Assembly (NCBI RefSeq): GCF_026745355.1 | Contig: NC_079206.1 | Location: forward strand, 10,006,031 to 10,070,030 | Reading direction: 5' to 3' | DNA: 64,000 bases | DNA from: Beta vulgaris subsp. vulgaris | Taxonomy: Eukaryota; Streptophyta; Magnoliopsida; Caryophyllales; Amaranthaceae | In this document: positions 45,867 through 58,084 of the stretch, piece after piece | Layout: every line of letters begins with the position of its first letter | How positions within the stretch are numbered: the first letter of the stretch is position 1 | Notes under the pieces: model-generated | Seen by the model: the letters and a program-made list of their open reading frames with translations, nothing else | The model's database searches: none | What the model was told of the DNA's origin: nothing | Position numbers and translations under genes: made by a program

Positions 45867-46850
45867 CCATGTTTATCCCCTCAAACCATTCACTCAAACC
45901 ACTTGAGTCTTCGCCGGAAAACACCACCCAAAACACCCCTCAAATCCCCTGTTTTTTTTTCTTTCGCAATTCTCTCTCTCCTCTGTTTTTCGAACCAACA
46001 CCACCGCAGCACCACCTTCTGTGGCTGCCACCCTCCGCCGACAACCACCGACGCCCCTCGCCACTACCACCTTGCGCCAACCACCGCGCCTTCGCCTACC
46101 CAGCCGCCCCTCTCCCTCGTCCTCATCTCTCTCGCTCAGCTCCTCTCTCCTCTCGCCAATTCGTTCTCTCTCTCCTCTTTCTGGTCTGCTGTTCGCACCG
46201 TCCCAACACCACCGGAGCACCGTCGAGCTACCACCTCACCCCGCGCCTCTCGTCGTGCCGTCACTTTTCTGCCTCGCCTCGCCTTCAGTCGCTGGAGCTT
46301 CGTTGTTCCTCCCCTGCTCTCTGGTTCACGCTATTCTGTTGAAGCAGAGGTATGTTAAAAACATACCTCTTCCCTTTATATGTTCTGTTATTTATTTTTG
46401 TTGGGCTTTGAGAATATTCTCAAATTGAGATAATGGTTGGATAAATTAACAACTTGGGCTGATTTAATTAAATCAGTAAATAAGTGAGCTATTTGAGATG
46501 GTTAGTCAATTATATCCATTTAGTTAATAACACATACATAATAAAAGACTCACTATATATTATATAATACTTGTGATTCGATAATTAATAAACGATTAAA
46601 CGATAATTTATGTGATAACTAGCTTTTAACCCGTGCAAAAATGCACGGAAGGTCATATTTATATGTGATATTATAAATCATTTATCAGATAAAAAGAGAA
46701 ATTTTATTAATGTCAGCAACATTTTTCTTTAATGAGATTGATTAAAATCAAATTGAATTGACAACACATTATGATAAAAAACCAAACAAATAATTACACT
46801 ATCTAAATTGATACATACAAAATTGGGTCAATTACAACTCAATACACAAT

Positions 46851-47003
46851 TTAAACATTTTGAGAAACTTCCTTATAAACCACATTGGTTGAAACATATG
46901 AGTTTCCGCAATCTTTATCACGTATTAAGATTTTGATAACCTTTTTGCTTGTAACTCTTGAAATAGTAACATATAATTGTCCGTGGTTGAATACATAACC
47001 CAG
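46851..47003 (-). pseudogene. Helitron RepHel helicase, last exon only
   Basis: After an acceptor-like TTTTTTCAG the 50-residue frame reads LGYVFNHGQLYVTISRVTSK, then KVIKILIRDKD, and ends TNVVYKEVSQNV with a stop. HGQLYVTISRVTS is the C-terminal helicase motif of Pif1/Helitron proteins, and NVVYKEV at the end is typical of plant Helitron helicases. The Rep and the rest of the helicase are gone, so the element was autonomous-derived and now depends on others. Confidence 0.85.
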
Positions 47004-47014
47004 CTGAAAAAATG

Positions 47015-47175
47015 GGTAACTTTATTCCCTAAATGGATCAATTTAATTATACAAAACTGACTTGTTTAACATTAAAAGTGACCCATTCTGAATTTAAAAG
47101 TAACTCATTTGGACGTGAAAGTGACTTGTTTTGACCAAAAGTGAAATACTCTGACATAAACTTATTGTACTCCCA
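47015..47175. repeat. AGTGACYCATT-type degenerate array in the Helitron
   Basis: Words AAAAGTGACCCATTCTGAAT, AAAAGTAACTCATTTGGACG and GAAAGTGACTTGTTTTGACC follow at about 20-22-bp spacing. They lie directly upstream of the relic helicase exon and closely match the arrays in repeat copies A and B. Confidence 0.6.
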
Positions 47176-48565
47176 ATACACATAATAGTAATTGAATATA
47201 AAACCTACTAACCTAACACTCTAATCATCCACCACTGCATTATACACCCTCGTTCCCCGTTCCTCTTCCCTCATTCTCTATCTTTCCCTTCAAAATTGTC
47301 AAAACTCAATTTTTTTCGTACGAAATTGCCAAAAATTACAACCTTAAATTTGTTGATCTATTTTTTACAAATGATATTTCGATTTTTTGCACCTAAAAAA
47401 ATACTTAATTTTATCAATTCTATTTTCAGTTTGTTTGATATTTGAGATTCGATATTATTTACATCATTTATATATATGTTGTGATGGTTACTTGTGTTCA
47501 ATCAGATCGAAAAGTTGATTAATATTTCACCTCAAATTTTAGTTTTTAAATATTTTACAATATGTTCCTTGAAATCTTGTGTAAATAATTAAATATTTAG
47601 TTAGAAATTGTTGACTTAAAAGTCGTGACATTGTAATTTATCCTATGTACTAAATATAAATTAACAAAAAATAAAGTAAAAAGACATTTTCCAATTAAAT
47701 TTATTTACAAAATAAGTTTGACTTATTACATGTATAAACAATATATTTCATTATTTATATCTCACATTGACTGCTCCTTACAAAATTGAGATCAAGATTT
47801 CAAGCACCAACTCAGTGACTTTCGTAATTATAAAACAGGTAGTTTGCTTAAAGAAACAAAAACTTTATAATTTATATTAAATAAATGAATAGAGCAACAT
47901 GAGTAAAGTAGAAGTTATAGCTTTATTATTATGTTCTAATGAACTTGTTATCATGAATTTTCTAAGTTGTAATAACTATGTTCGATTTTGATATATTAAG
48001 TTAGTGTTAAACTATTAATTAAAATTGCAAAAAAAAAAAAGACCTCGGTGTGGAAAGTTTATGGATATTATGTCAAATGTGCATGGTGTGATAATATAAC
48101 TCATGTATATATGTTATCTCGTTAGCAAGTGTATTAGCCTAGATAAATATTTATGGTTGCACCCACGCATTACGATTAGTCCCAGTAATATCAGAAACCA
48201 TACCCATTGTTCTACATATCAGAAGTGATGATTTAGAAGTTAAAAATTAATAAATAAATTCATATTATTTTAGAAAATAACTCCAAAATGTTATCTATCT
48301 ATAAGTACAACTAAAAGTACTTCACAAAATCAAAATTTTACATTATTCACGTTGAAATATAAATTTTTGTTCATTTAATTAAAGGAATGTAAAAATCCTT
48401 TTAATCTATTAACATTATTCTAATGTATAAAGTTTGATGAAAATTAAAAAAATTATTTCAAGGCTATCACTCAATAAAACTCTATGTAAAAGTCTTGTTT
48501 ATCTATCATTAAATAAGGCTAAAAGTTTGGGTAAAATACAACTTATTAATACCCGTAATTTATGG

Positions 48566-48607
<42 letters not shown>

Positions 48608-49555
48608 ATTTTGTTGAGCAAAGAAAAAACAAATTAATATCTAATTCCACATGTTCAAGAAACCCATAATACATTTATCGACTAATTATAACCTCAATGA
48701 CATATTAAGTTATTTGTTGACGAATTGTAACCTCAATGACACCTTAATTCGCACGCACATAACTTCATATCTAATTTGAGTTTATGATATTTAGATTTAT
48801 ATAGAAAAGTACAACTTAATTTAAATTAGTATAGTTCATTTAAAAATCAACTATTCTGCAGATTGAATTATTCCATGTAAATTTCATCAGATAACCTCAA
48901 TAACCTAGCTCTTACTTTCCAACTGTGGCAATATGGATGTAACCACACAAAAAGGTGCATAACCATTTTCAGTCACATGCGTTTATAGAAGAAAGTGTAT
49001 GTAAGCAATAAATTGGTGAAAGCAATATATGTAAACCTTTATATATGATCACATAATTACTGCTATACGAAACAATTTAAGAAAGAAAGGTGTAAGCATT
49101 AAGCAATGATATGGTGAAAGTAGGATGGTTGAAAATTGGGGACTTTTATTTTATTTTTTCCTTTACTGATTTTTGTAGACTAAATATCATTTCATGTATA
49201 TTTATAGAGCTAAATGAAGGGCATTATAATAAATTCCATGTAAAAAAAAAAATCTCCCATAAAAAGAATCTGCAATTGGTGCATTAATTGATTATGATTG
49301 TCAATCAGTTATACTAATCGTATATGGAAACCTGTAATAATTGACATTATTAAAGAAGGATGATGCTCACTTGCACTCCTTCCCGCAAGACACGTGGCAT
49401 GTAGCAGCAAGAATCATGACACGTGGCAAAATGAATTGGTTAACTGACATGTGGCAAGAATGAACCTTGTTTTATATATATATATATAGATATAGATACT
49501 TAACAATATATGTCATATATATATATATATATATATAATATATATATTATATATA

Positions 49556-49618
<63 letters not shown>

Positions 49619-51227
49619 CCTTTGCAATTTGATTATTATGAGACTAGATAATGATGTAGTATGTGATAACCTTAATATTATATTTTATATAATTATAATA
49701 TATCAACTAAAAAGTAATAGTAAATAAGTATAGTTCACTTGTTAAATTTGTATATGTTAAGGTAGTAGTTAATTAAATTACAAGAACGAAAGAATTCTAT
49801 TACGAGTTTTATAATTATAAGTCATTAAGTATAATCATGAACCATAAGATTAATGACCACTGTTTTGATTCATGAAATGACGAATAATATGTTAAAGGGA
49901 CCCTATGACTAATAGAATGAAGTTTTGACTTAAAGGTTAACAGAACTATAACGTTTTGAAATTCATAAAATATGAAAAGGTTATAATAAGACGTTCATAT
50001 TCAGAAGCCGTGAATTATAGCATAGACGCTAAGTTGTTAAGTGGAAAGGGCGCCTACGACCTTTTATCAACCACCAAAGACGTTAATATATATATCTCCT
50101 AAAATGGACACATGACGGAAATGGATCAGTAAACTCAGAATTCCGAATAAAATATTAATAAATCTTTTATTGATCCGTGAATTGATTATTAGATTAAAAA
50201 GGAAGAGATATTACAACGCCTTTCACCACGATCAAGGTTGTTAAGCAGGATTCCAGGTAACGTCTACTGCTAATACCCGCACTCCCCTTCCAACTACCTT
50301 TTATGATGCTTTTATATAATGTTTTATGCTATGTTTTATATAGTGTGCGGGATATAAAATGTGCGACTATGTAACGTCTACTGCTAACACCCGCACTCCT
50401 CTTCCAACTATGTTTTATGGTGATTTTATATAATGTTTATGCTATGTTTTATATGGTGTGCGGGATATGAAATGTTTGGCTACGTTAATGATTTGATGAT
50501 GTTATGAAATGACTTTATTATGAATTCTGAAAATTACTCAAAAGAAACGAAACATGATAAATGAAAGTGAAAGATGGTGAATGGCAGTACTATGCTTTCT
50601 GGGCCGTGCACGTGTCATTCTGTTATCTGGCGGCAACGCCACCTTCTGATGGGGGACAACGTCCTCGGTGGCACCCGCATTATGGCATTATATGCCACCT
50701 TCTGATGGGGGATAAATATCCTCGGTGGCTTTGCCTTCTGTTACGATGTCTGGCATTATATGCCACCTTCTGATGGGGGATGAATATCCTCGGTGGCTTT
50801 GCCTTCTGTTATGATCTATGATGTTATATGTCACCTTCTGACGGGGGATGAATATCCTCGGTGGTCATGCCTTCTCTGTACTCGCCAAAGTAACCAAAGG
50901 AAGTTTTCTGATAATGAAATGTGATAATGGAGATAATATGAACGGAAATGACTTTTAAATTCCTGATTCGAAGTGTATGTTTACGAAATGATTTTTACTA
51001 TATTCTCTTCTCCCTGTTTGCAAATAAAATGAATTGAAATGAATTTACATTGTTAGAGTAGTATGTTACTGAGCCTCGGCTCATGACGTTTTGTTTTTTC
51101 TGTTTTAGGTATGCATACGAAGATGGGATGACGTAGCAGTGAGGATTAAATTACTTTAATGCGACTATGACGGTTATGAAATACAAGTTTATGATCACTA
51201 GATTACGTAGCATCAGCTATGCTTAAG

Positions 51228-51300
<73 letters not shown>

Positions 51301-51479
51301 CTAGAATTACTACCACTATTATAGAGGTTTAATTATATGAAAGAATGTTGCCTTGTGCTTTCCTGTGTGGAGAGTACGGCAGTGACGCACCGACTAAGCT
51401 AGGAAGGTCTTCCGCTGCTAATTTTTGTAATTAATTAACCTAATAGTGAAGCTTATAAGTCGGGGCGTTACAAACAGCC

Positions 51480-52560
51480 ACCGTCGAGGTACCATAGGCT
51501 GCTCCCTCTCATGTTTGCCTGCAAAAGCATCACTTGTTAGTTTTAGGAACCCAAATTTTCTTGGGTCCCTTTTTCTTTCGTTGAGCTTCTAGTTGATCTT
51601 TCCTAACCCATATTTGATTTACATTCTTTACATTTTTTGCAAGACTCCTTTTCTCTATATTACAGTTATCCATAAGGTGTCCACTTTTTCCACAGAAGTT
51701 GCAAATCAAATATTCAGGTAGATCAACATATTATCTTTTACGAAAGTCACTTTCAAAATTTTTGGCACTATGCCGTACACGGTGTTGCTGACCTGTATAT
51801 CCTAAACCAGTTTTGTTTCGATCGTTAGTTATACTAGACAAATAATCGAGAGCTTTTAGACCATATGACCATTTTTCATACATTTTTCGACCAATAGTCA
51901 ATTGTGATTCTAAGAATTCTACAGAAGTATTTAGATCAATATAATTTCTAATTCTCTTTTCACTTTATCAAGTTCGTAACTTAACTTAGCATCATGAGAT
52001 AGCATGAGTGGAACAATTCTGGATCTTTGTCTTGATTCTTTTAACTCGGTTAATTCATGATTTAGTGATTCAATTTGTTTTTCAAGACTCGAATTCTCAT
52101 CTTCTAGCACAGTGAATGGCACTATGTGGTTAACAATTTCTTTAGCGAGAGACTTTTCGTATCTTAGTGCGTTTAACCCAGCATCTTTCTCTTCCACAGT
52201 TTTTTCAAGTTCATCATTCTTTTTCATCAGTATCTTATGGTCTTTTAACATATCTTTATATTCAAGTTCCACCCAATCCTTTGCTTAGTTAAAATTTTCA
52301 ATTCTTTTTTCATGATTGAAAAATCATCATTCATTTCTTGACAATCATCAATGATATTTTCAAGCAAAGTAACAAGTTTTTTTTGATAGAAGATGTATTG
52401 AAGGTTTTAGAGAAAGAAAGACTTACCTCATTGTCTTCAGTTTCATCTTGGGAGTTCGAACTTTTCGCCATTAGACACAAGTGAGAGTCGTCCTGGCACT
52501 GTGCCCTTCTTTATGATGTCTGTACAGCATTCAAGGTCAAGGTCAGCACAAGGAGTGAGA
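51480..52560 (-). pseudogene. Sirevirus-like copia gag C-terminal fragment
   Basis: On the minus strand: MAKSSNSQDETEDNE (52440-52490), a coiled-coil-rich segment (51931-52272, LEKTVEEKDAGLNALRYEKS and LEDENSSLEKQIESLNHELT), a CCHC knuckle CNFCGKSGHLMDNC at about 51660-51710, and NQIWVRKD...GTQENLGS. This order is that of Sirevirus gag. Stops and frame changes interrupt it, and it is truncated at 51480 by the gypsy LTR. It is not simply the continuation of the gag start at 41917, because order and direction do not fit one element. Confidence 0.82.
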
Positions 52561-53472
52561 CAACTGAATTGATTTGCCAAAGGACATTTGAGACAAACTA
52601 CCAACTAGAAAAATCGTACGAGGAACAGCAACACAAAGAAATGGCAAGCATTAAAAAAGTATAAAACAACAAAATAAATTAATTTATTGTCGTAAACAAT
52701 TAACACATACATGATATTGATAATTGTAAGAGAAATTCCAAGATGCAGACGTCATAAATGCAAAAACTCCTACAATTGTCGAAACGGGAAGCCAAGTACT
52801 CGATGATAGTGGTGAACACACATATAGAAAGTCAATTTCTTGGTGAACCGACCCAAAATGAAGAAGCAGAAAATACCACAAAAAAGAGGAACGGAAACAT
52901 TATCAATACAAATAATCACCATAACAACCATTACAAAAACTAACACCCGTATTATACATATACAAAAATACAGGGAAGAAGATCAACAGGACAACCCAAC
53001 CGCCAAAAAGTAGCCAACCAACTATATAGCAAAGCTCGAATCGAAGCAGCAATCGAAAAGATTATGATGATTAGCAACTACAATAAGAGCATTGTCTGCC
53101 AAAAAAAAATTTGTTATGCACTTTATGATGTTTTTCATTATTGGTTTAACGCACACTTGACATATTTCCACTGTTCCAAAAGTAAGAATGACAATGAATT
53201 CTGGTCAAGATTATCCAGTGCATAACGCAACTTACTGACTACATGGTATTACAAATGATAAAAAGAAAATAATATGATTAAACCGGTATTACAAATGATT
53301 TAAAAAGAAAATAAATATGATTTCCATAAACAATATACACACGAATTAAACCATACAAAAAAAATTAACAGTAACACCTGAGGCATTTTCCGGATCACAC
53401 GCTAGTTTATTATCTAAAAAGAGTATTAATTTTACACTTTTACTATTAGATGTTTATCACCCCTCCAAATAA
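52561..53472. other. Intergenic, no recognised feature
   Basis: AT-rich sequence between the Sirevirus fragment and the MULE. Small open frames here (for example 52684-52943) have no family resemblance. Confidence 0.45.
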
Positions 53473-56400
53473 GAGTTAAGTGCACTCTTAGGCCCTAAAC
53501 TTTCAACTTTGTTGCAGTTTAGGTACTAATGTTTCAAATGTTGCAATTAAGGGACTCCATCCAACATTCTGTTAACTTTTGTAACTTCTGTTAAGAGTAG
53601 CTATTAATTAAAAAAAAAAAAAATAACTACATCATCTGCATTAATTGTAGCAGCATAACCAAATTAAACCTAAGTTCAAAAGCAATTTGTTCCAACAGTA
53701 AAAAAAATACAAGGATAAATAACGGAGCAAAGACAACAACTTCAATCCAAAAAAATCTTCAAGCATAGCAATTAACATTTGAAAGCCAAAAATGTTATCT
53801 TCTGCTCTTTGATATATAGTAGCTTAGTTGTGCTACTTCCTCCTTGCTATTTGAAACAGGTATTATCTGCAATAATTATCCAAAATTTGTTTGTTAAAAT
53901 TTTTAAGCTTTTTACTTGGTTGAGGAGAACAAAAGAAAGAAGAAGTAAGTGAAATCTTAATTGTATCTAAGTGGTCTGAACAACTAAGTATTAATGAAAT
54001 CTATAAATAATAATGGACTTTAATGAAATTATTTACTGATAAAGGCTTACCTTGTTACTTCGAATTCTTTCTCCGAAGTCTTTTCGCAGCTGCAAGATCT
54101 AATAATCCTTGGCTTGTTATTGTTTGTGAATGTTGTGATCCCACTTCAGTTTGTGACCAATGATAGTCTTTAGTAAAGTTGTATACACTTTGCTCTCCTT
54201 CATAATCTGAGTAGAATGCTGCACCCCTTGCTTGGTTTTGATTGTTCCTTGGTTGTATATGTTGCGTAGATCGAGGCATGGGAACAAACTGCAACAAAAG
54301 ATCGGAATCAATTAAAGTTAAAAATCTGAAGCAACATATTAAATAGAATACAATTAATTAAAACACATGACTTACATTTGCTTGTCTTTGATATCCATTA
54401 GGAAAGGTGTAAACTCCAACTCCTCTATTATGCATTGGCACACTTGCACTATTAGTGTGTGAAGTACCTTCTCCATTATCAGACCTCTTAGATGTTTCAG
54501 TTTGGACATTCTTGCAGCCTCTTTTGTTATGTCCTTGGATCCCACATAAGCTGCAAGTCATCACAGTCCCTACTTTCTTCATCTTTCCTGATTTTGTAAC
54601 TTCACCAACTTGCAACCTCCTTTTTGTTTGAGGTCTATGTTGTACCTTTTTTAGAGCCGGGGCAATCATTACTAAGTCTGAATCAGGCCATTCTTGTGGT
54701 CCATTTAATGGCTCCAACAGGTATTCATAAGCTTTCATATACACTCCCTTCCTAAAGTAGTCATTCACATACTACTCAGGTTCATCAACCTTATTCCATA
54801 TTGCTACAACTGCATGTTTGCAAGGTATTCCACTAACTTGCCATGCATTGCAACTACATGTTTTTTCAGCTAAGTTCACCACAAATTTAGTCTGAGTTGC
54901 ACCCTCCCGAACACCATAGCAGAAACCACCATCCCAAAATGCATTCCAACCTCTGGCCCATATTTTATGTTTCTCAACTTGTTGCTGAATTCTTGGACAT
55001 AACAACAGATCCTTTTTTTCCAACCTCATCTCTTTTTTTGTATAGTCTTTCCATTAAACCTTCCCTAATATCTTCAAGCATTGTAATGATAGGCTTATGT
55101 CTGCTATGAAGAATATAGGCATTGAATACCTCACTCATGTTGTTGTCGACACTATCACAGCTTGACATTGAAGTGTAGAAAGCTCTACACCACTTTCGGT
55201 AATTTCTTTTCAAAAGATCTTCAGCTGCTGCATTAGAGATCCCCTCATTACCTTAATCTGAGCCTTGAATTCATTCTCTGTAGTGCTTTTAGCTATTATC
55301 CAAAATTGTTTTCTAAACTCCATACCACCACCAAATACTGTCCTAAAATTACAGTATACATGTCTTGCACATACCCTAGATTCAGCTTGTGGGAAAACAC
55401 TTGACACTGCATTAATGAGTCCCTTTTGTTGATCAGACATAATGGTGTAGCCTGCACCTTCATTTGTTCCCAAATCAGAAGCTAGCAACTCTAGAAACCA
55501 AGTCCAACTCTGGGTACTTTCAACTTCCATAACAGCCCAAGCTATGGGAAACATTTGATTATTCCCATCTCTACCAACTGCAACCAAAAGTTGTCCACCA
55601 AATGGCCCTTTAAGAAAGCAACCATCAAGTGAAATAAAAGGTCTGCAACCTGCCATAAACCCTTTCCTCAATGCTTCAAAGCAGAAATATATTCTTTCAA
55701 ACACATTACCATTCATTTTCAGCTTCACAGTGTTGTTTCTGTTGCTCTTCAGTATTTCAGCAGCATACCTAGGGAGTAAGGAGTATTGCTCTTTGTATTC
55801 TCCCACAATTAAGGCTTGGCCTTTCTTTCTTGCTCTGTAGGCCATAAACCTACTCACTTTGATTCCCCATTCCAACCAAATGGTTTCAATTATGTCATGA
55901 AGTTTGATGTATGGATTCACCTTGAATTTTGTTATATAGTTAGATGCAATCCATGAAGATGTCATTTTCTTCACCTTAGATGTCCTACCACAAGTGTGTT
56001 CAGGATTGTGTGTCTTCACCATAAAAATTTTTTTGCCTCTTTCCCATGATGCCCATATCCTCCAAGGGCAGCCTTTATCTTTATTTGAGCACACAGCACC
56101 CATCCTGTCCTTGTCATTTCTGCTAAATGGAATGTTTCTTCCTACTTCAATGGAGTAGTCAATTATTGCCTTTCTAAATGAAGCAGCATTCTCAAAGACT
56201 TGGCCAATATAGAACTTGGACTGTCTGTTGTCACTATCTTCTAAGAACCTATATTTTTTCTTGTTCTTTGCATCAGGTTCAGGTCCAAGTAAGTACCCAC
56301 AATCATCACTATCTGATTCACTAGGGCTATCCAAGTCACTTTCCCCCTCAAAGTCATTTGAGAAGTCATTGAGACTCTTGCCTTTTGTGTCTGCTAACTT

Positions 56401-57998
56401 CTTCAACATCACTAACTCTGCCTCATATGACATCTGTTTTTTTTGCTCCTCCCTAACCTTATCCCTAGCATTTACAACTTCATCATTATCTTCATCTGTA
56501 CCATCGGTATCATAGTCTATGTCCCATGACGAATCAATTGCATTCATTGTTGGGTTATGCATTGAACTAAGCAGAGAAATAAAAGATTGATGGTTGTGAT
56601 CATCACCCAGCTGAAGTCCATGATTGTTGTTTTCATTATCCCAGTCAATTGAAGGAGACTTGTTCTCACTCATCACTTCCACACTTTCATGTTCTGTGTA
56701 CACATGAATCACCTTATATTTCAAGAGCAATGCCAAAAAAGGATTAAAGGTACTCCTCTCAAAGCCTAAATATCTAAGCCCATCACTGAAATTTTTGTTA
56801 GGGTCCTGGTAATGTAGCTTGATTATGTCTTTGTGGCCTAACTTGTTGATAATATTTCTAATGTAAGACATTGATATAGTCTCTGGTATGTCCTCAAACA
56901 CATTGACCAAACCCCCATTATACACAAGATCACAATTTTCTGTCCATTTCCCACCATGGTGCACAATTAAACATGGGTTCAATACAATGTCTGCCAAATT
57001 AAAATGGATAAACTTTATCAATAATAAAGTACATAGCATAAAGTAAAAGCATAACTGATTTGCATAATGTTATGCTTTTACATAAAGTAAATTATCAAAG
57101 AAGACAAATGTATAAGGTAATGATTTTTTTTCATAATATTAGTCACTTGACATACATTATATAACTTGTCTTCAATACGACATTACATCAATTCGTAATT
57201 GAAGCTAAAAAAAAAAGCCAAGTTTGAAGAAAAAAATATTGATAAACCCATATAATTTCCTTAATGAACATAAAACTATATCCGATAAAACAGAACATAA
57301 TAAATAAAATATTGAAATTATACTTAATTAATCCTCACTAATGATATCTTCATTCAAAATAACTGAACTTTAACAAATATAAAATGTGTGTTTGAGTGTG
57401 GGTTAAAATTATATAATAATACACACAAATCCTAAACTCTAATTAGTAGATAAGTTAATTTAATCACAACTTTCAACAAACCACAATCAAACAAAAATAT
57501 AATTCAATAATCAAAATCAATCCAAAAAATCCTAAATCAAAAATTAAGCAAAAAAAAATAATTGAAAACATCAGCAAACAACAAAAGGAAAAAAGTATAA
57601 TTCGTTTGAAGCAACTTACCATCAGGAGGAGTAAGATTGGGAGGCACCCTTGGTGGTGGAAACCAAGCCGTCATCTTCACTGTTGGTTGTGAAAAAGGTT
57701 GAAGAAAAAAGAGTATTATTTTTGGCAATTTGTGGAGCAAAGTGGAAGAAGGCTGCCGTACAGTAGAAGAATTCTATTTAAAACTACTAATATGCTCTTT
57801 TTTAATTTGAGAACAAATTAAAAAAAAAAACGGGGCTTGAAAGTTCAGGCCCAAAACATGCTGCAATTGTTACACTTAACTGAGCTTTTCTAAAGATAAC
57901 GGACGTTACTACTTAGTCCCTTAATTACAACATTTAAAACATTAGTACCTAAATTGCAACAAAGTTGAAAGTTTAGGGCCTAAGAGTGCACTTAACTC
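53473..57998 (-). mobile_element. Mutator-like element (MULE), full length with TIRs and 9-bp TSD
   Basis: Inverted terminal repeats of about 84 bp begin GAGTTAAGTGCACTCTTAGG at both ends and differ at about three positions. A perfect 9-bp target duplication TCCAAATAA flanks it (53464-53472, 57999-58007). It carries one transposase gene on the minus strand with three exons. Near-identical ends and an exact duplication indicate a recent insertion. The transposase has a few lesions, so this copy is probably not autonomous now. Confidence 0.97.
54055..57674 (-). pseudogene. MULE transposase (MURA-type), nearly intact
   Basis: Exons 57620-57674, 54376-56990 and 54055-54288 with GT-AG sites give about 967 codons. 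Order: an N-terminal domain (DIVLNPCLIVHHGGKW), an acidic linker, a MuDR DNA-binding domain (FYIGQVFENAASFRKAIIDY ... CPWRIWAS ... HTCGR), then the MULE catalytic core with D (FISLDGCFLKG), D (TIMSDQQKGLI) and E (NNMSEVFNAY). A SWIM zinc finger (CSCNAWQVSGIPCKH) and a CCHC knuckle (CSLCGIQGHNKRGC) follow. Lesions: a one-base loss at about 55246, a compensating one-base gain in an A run at about 55015, and an in-frame TAG at about 54775. The catalytic residues are intact. It would excise and insert elements with matching ends. Confidence 0.93.
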
Positions 57999-58084
57999 TC
58001 CAAATAACCAAGACTCAACTTGCCCTGATACACGAACATATTAAAACATAGCATCACTACATCGTTGCTTTTCTCAGACGAGGA

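Larger units (their letters stand above)
46619..49496 (-). mobile_element. Helitron with relic helicase exon, inserted in the gypsy LTR
   Basis: On the minus strand the element starts TCTATATCTATATATATA at 49496 and ends in a hairpin (CCGTGCATTTTTGCACGG) followed by GTTAAAAGCTAG at 46619. It sits between host A and T, as rolling-circle Helitrons do, with no target duplication. The 5' subterminal region has three CACGTGGCA or CATGTGGCA words, common in plant Helitrons. Inside is the last exon of a Pif1-type helicase and an AGTGACC motif array. The remaining ~2.4 kb is AT-rich with a (TA)n tract at 48571-48605 and no other recognised gene. Confidence 0.88.
42946..51472 (+). mobile_element. Gag-only gypsy (Tekay-like) retrotransposon with a Helitron in its 3' LTR
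   Basis: Structure: truncated 5' LTR (42946-43662), primer site (43666-43678), gag with two zinc knuckles (43950-45152), polypurine tract, and a 3' LTR 45343-51472 that starts TGTAATATCCCG and ends CGGGGCGTTACA. No protease, RT, RNase H or integrase lies between gag and the polypurine tract, so it is a gag-only, non-autonomous type. Removing the Helitron leaves an LTR of about 3.25 kb, long as in Tekay/Del elements. The shared 5' and 3' LTR parts (about 700 bp) differ at only a handful of bases plus TA-tract length and a 50-bp indel, so insertion is recent. Confidence 0.9.
45343..51472 (+). repeat. 3' LTR of the gypsy element (interrupted by Helitron)
   Basis: Two parts, 45343-46618 and 49497-51472, are separated by a Helitron. 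The first has an A/G low-complexity tract (45545-45640) and a TATAAATAG promoter box at 45858-45866. After it comes a CT- and proline-codon-rich leader with overlapping open frames, common in long gypsy LTRs and not taken as genes. The second part has a 115-bp tandem duplication (50258-50372 and 50373-50490, TAACGTCTACTGCTAAYACC...GTGCGGGATATRAAATG). It also has the 65-bp array (50631-50875) and (TA)n tracts at 49515-49617 and 51230-51297. Confidence 0.88.

Noticed and set aside
45869..46428. Three overlapping plus-strand and one minus-strand open frames, Pro/Ser/Arg-rich
   Set aside because: They lie just after the TATA box of the gypsy LTR in CT-rich leader sequence. Openness in several frames at once comes from skewed composition, with no family resemblance.
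56216..56515. 99-aa plus-strand Ser/Leu-rich frame
   Set aside because: Antisense shadow of the acidic linker of the MULE transposase.
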